Source: Burkholderiales bacterium (GTDB taxonomy: Bacteria; Pseudomonadota; Gammaproteobacteria; Burkholderiales; Usitatibacteraceae). Taken from it: a stretch of 32,098 nt of DNA. The DNA is taken from positions 1-32,098 of the forward strand of contig JACMOJ010000528.1 in the NCBI GenBank assembly GCA_014378085.1. Reading direction: 5' to 3'. Under the pieces are notes generated by a model, which was given only the letters and a program-made list of their open reading frames with translations, did not search any database and was not told the DNA's origin. This document shows, one piece after another, positions 30,718 to 32,098 of this stretch. The position numbers were made by a program, and so were the translations under genes. Each line of letters begins with the position of its first letter. The stretch's first letter is position 1.

Positions 30718-31914
30718 ATGGAAAAACCAAGACCACTTACCGCGCAATTGCCGCTTGATTCACGTCTGGATATCCGCCGCCGCGACCTGCTGAAGTTTTC
30801 CGGCACCGCGGCTGGACTCGGCTGGTTGCAGGGCTGCGCGACCGGCAACCTCGCCAACCCCACTTACCTGCGCCCCTTCTCGACACTGCCGTTTGCCCGT
30901 CCCATCGTCCGAGCCGATGAAGTGATCCGCACCCGGGTTGGCCTGCGCCCTTATCGTGCGGCAGGTTTTGTGGTGCGCGGTGAAAAAGTTGGCGAGACCC
31001 TTGTGATTCACAACTACGGGCACGGCGGCGGCGGCATCACGATCTCGTGGGGTTCTTCCACACTCGCGGTGCGCGAAGTGCCAGATATCTCGGACAAACG
31101 CGCGGTGGTATTGGGCTGTGGTGTCATCGGGCTCACGACCGCACGACTTTTGCAGCAACGTGGCTGGCAGGTCGCGATTCTGGCGAAAGAATTACCTCCC
31201 CACACCACCTCTGACGTGGCTGGTGGGCAGTGGGCACCCACCAGCATTTCTCGCGCGGCGCTGGAAACCCCAGCCTTCAGCCAGCAATTTGACGAGGCAT
31301 TGCGCATTTCATTCCGGACTTTTGAGAGCCAGCTTGGCGCGTTATACGGTGTAGGCTGGAAAGAAAATTATTTCCTCACGGATGCAGTCAACGAACGTAC
31401 GCGCCCGGCGTATCTTGATCGGTGGCCGACGCTATTTCCCGACCAAGCGATGTTGACGCCGGAAGAACATCCGTTCCCGGCAAAACATGTGCTGCGGTTT
31501 CGGACTATGTTGATCGAGCCCGCCATTTTTTTGCCGCAACTCATGCGCGAAGTGTTGGCGGCGGGCGGACAAATCCACGAACGGGAAGTTGCCACACGAG
31601 AGGAACTTGCAACACTCGATGTGCCCGTTGTTTTTAATTGCACCGGCCTCGGTGCAAAGGCGCTATTTGATGACGCGGAGCTCACACCGATCCGCGGTCA
31701 GTTGGTGTTTGTACCGCATGACTCGCGGATCGACTACATCACGCACGGCGGTGTGGGCGGTGGTGATGGCTTGCTCTATATGTTCCCGCGCAGCGACGGC
31801 ATTTTGCTCGGCGGCACGTACGAACGCGGCGCAACCCATCTGACGCTAGACGCCGAAACTTCAGCGCGCATCCTCAGCGAACACACCCGCATGGCCGCTG
31901 CGATGCGGGTTTAA
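30718..31914 (+). CDS. Circularly permuted D-amino-acid-oxidase-like FAD enzyme with Tat/lipoprotein signal
   Basis: A 398-residue flavoprotein. Residues 18-42 contain a twin-arginine signal (RRRDLLKFSG) and a lipobox ending in C40 (LQGC). Residues 68-115 (EVIRTRVGLRPYR...VIHNYGHGGGGITISWG) correspond to what is normally the C-terminal end of D-amino-acid oxidases, including the substrate-carboxylate arginine region R-x-G-x-RP-x-R. Only after this comes the usual N-terminal Rossmann motif VVLGCGVIGL (130-139), then TTSDVAGGQWAP (163-174), VFNCTG (305-310), RGQL and ILLGGTYER (362-370). The chain ends at ARILSEHTRMAAAMRV, exactly where the moved block would begin in an unpermuted enzyme. All blocks are present once. 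It probably oxidises D-amino acids or an analogue outside the cytoplasm; the substrate is unknown. Confidence 0.85.
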   Translation: MEKPRPLTAQLPLDSRLDIRRRDLLKFSGTAAGLGWLQGCATGNLANPTYLRPFSTLPFARPIVRADEVIRTRVGLRPYRAAGFVVRGEKVGETLVIHNYGHGGGGITISWGSSTLAVREVPDISDKRAVVLGCGVIGLTTARLLQQRGWQVAILAKELPPHTTSDVAGGQWAPTSISRAALETPAFSQQFDEALRISFRTFESQLGALYGVGWKENYFLTDAVNERTRPAYLDRWPTLFPDQAMLTPEEHPFPAKHVLRFRTMLIEPAIFLPQLMREVLAAGGQIHEREVATREELATLDVPVVFNCTGLGAKALFDDAELTPIRGQLVFVPHDSRIDYITHGGVGGGDGLLYMFPRSDGILLGGTYERGATHLTLDAETSARILSEHTRMAAAMRV

Positions 31915-31972
31915 AAACATGCCAAAAGTCGACTGTTGACGGGTACTTTCAGGTATTTACGCGGTATCAACA

Positions 31973-32098
31973 TCAAATGCCAACCGGCGGAGGGCGATCA
32001 AATGCTACTTCAAATGGTGTCCGATAGTCCAAGGCGGCGCGCGGTGTGTGGTTGTGTTTATTCTCAATTCGCCTGATCCTAGCGGGGCTGACCTTATC
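31973..32098 (-). mobile_element. C-terminal end of an IS30-like transposase (runs off the window)
   Basis: On the minus strand an ORF open to the window edge encodes RIRRIENKHNHTPRAALDYRTPFEVAFDR and stops at TGA 31975-31973. The (L/H)N-x-(R/T)PR-x-x-LD-Y-x-TP-x-EV pattern is the usual C terminus of IS30-type DDE transposases; IS3/IS481-type enzymes have related ends. The insertion sequence end should lie in 31915-31972, between the transposase stop and the oxidase stop, but I could not define its inverted repeat. Confidence 0.65.

Overview
The window looks like chromosomal DNA of a betaproteobacterium with moderate GC content. The case rests on gene content: a short Trp-rich membrane protein and DUF2788/DUF2189 proteins of types common in Betaproteobacteria, a fused MrpA-MrpB antiporter subunit, a GcvR-like double-ACT protein, RF3, and a HemF of proteobacterial type. 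I cannot assign a genus. Most genes are ordinary housekeeping or transport genes. The unusual material is a set of small repeats, two of which have altered genes, and one oxidase with rearranged domain order.

Layout. 1-686: 3' part of hemF (aerobic coproporphyrinogen III oxidase), carrying an in-frame insertion of a small inverted-repeat element. 823-1359: orphan EVE/PUA-like protein. 1554-7461 (minus): six-gene, seven-domain Mrp cation/proton antiporter operon mrpA(B)-C-D-E-F-G with overlapping stop and start codons. 7515-8303: EcsC-family protein. 8365-13635 (minus): a complete branched-chain amino-acid ABC transporter operon livK-H-M-G-F. A sigma70-like promoter lies upstream of livK and a 15-bp stem follows it. 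A repeat element lies between livH and livM, and the livF start is duplicated, leaving a 48-codon leader ORF. 14042-14380: small periplasmic cytochrome c. 14722-16289: Trp-rich membrane protein converging on an amidase, which has a hexanucleotide array just upstream of its start.

16526-19749 (minus): a probable operon encoding a double cyclic-nucleotide-binding protein, a tartrate/D-malate-type dehydrogenase and two membrane proteins (DUF2189, DUF2788), with a plus-strand terminator and possible small RNA beyond it. 19837-22453 (minus): a secreted Ala-rich protein, a VOC protein and a secreted endonuclease/exonuclease/phosphatase-fold protein. 22704-23240: GcvR-like regulator. 23265-24434 (minus): exported beta-lactamase-fold serine hydrolase. 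24573-26183: RF3. 26197-29670 (minus): a large membrane hybrid histidine kinase. 29978-30595 (minus): hemolysin-III/TrhA membrane protein. 30718-31914: a Tat-type, lipobox-bearing D-amino-acid-oxidase-like flavoprotein whose sequence blocks are circularly permuted. 31973-32098 (minus): C-terminal end of an IS30-like transposase that runs off the window.

The strongest leads are the permuted D-amino-acid oxidase (30718-31914), the repeat spliced into the core of hemF (25-143), and the duplicated livF start with a leader ORF ending two bases before the new start (9027-9230). A recurrent habit of intergenic tandem arrays with 6-14 bp periods is a further feature. I saw no CRISPR array, prophage, tRNA or rRNA gene.
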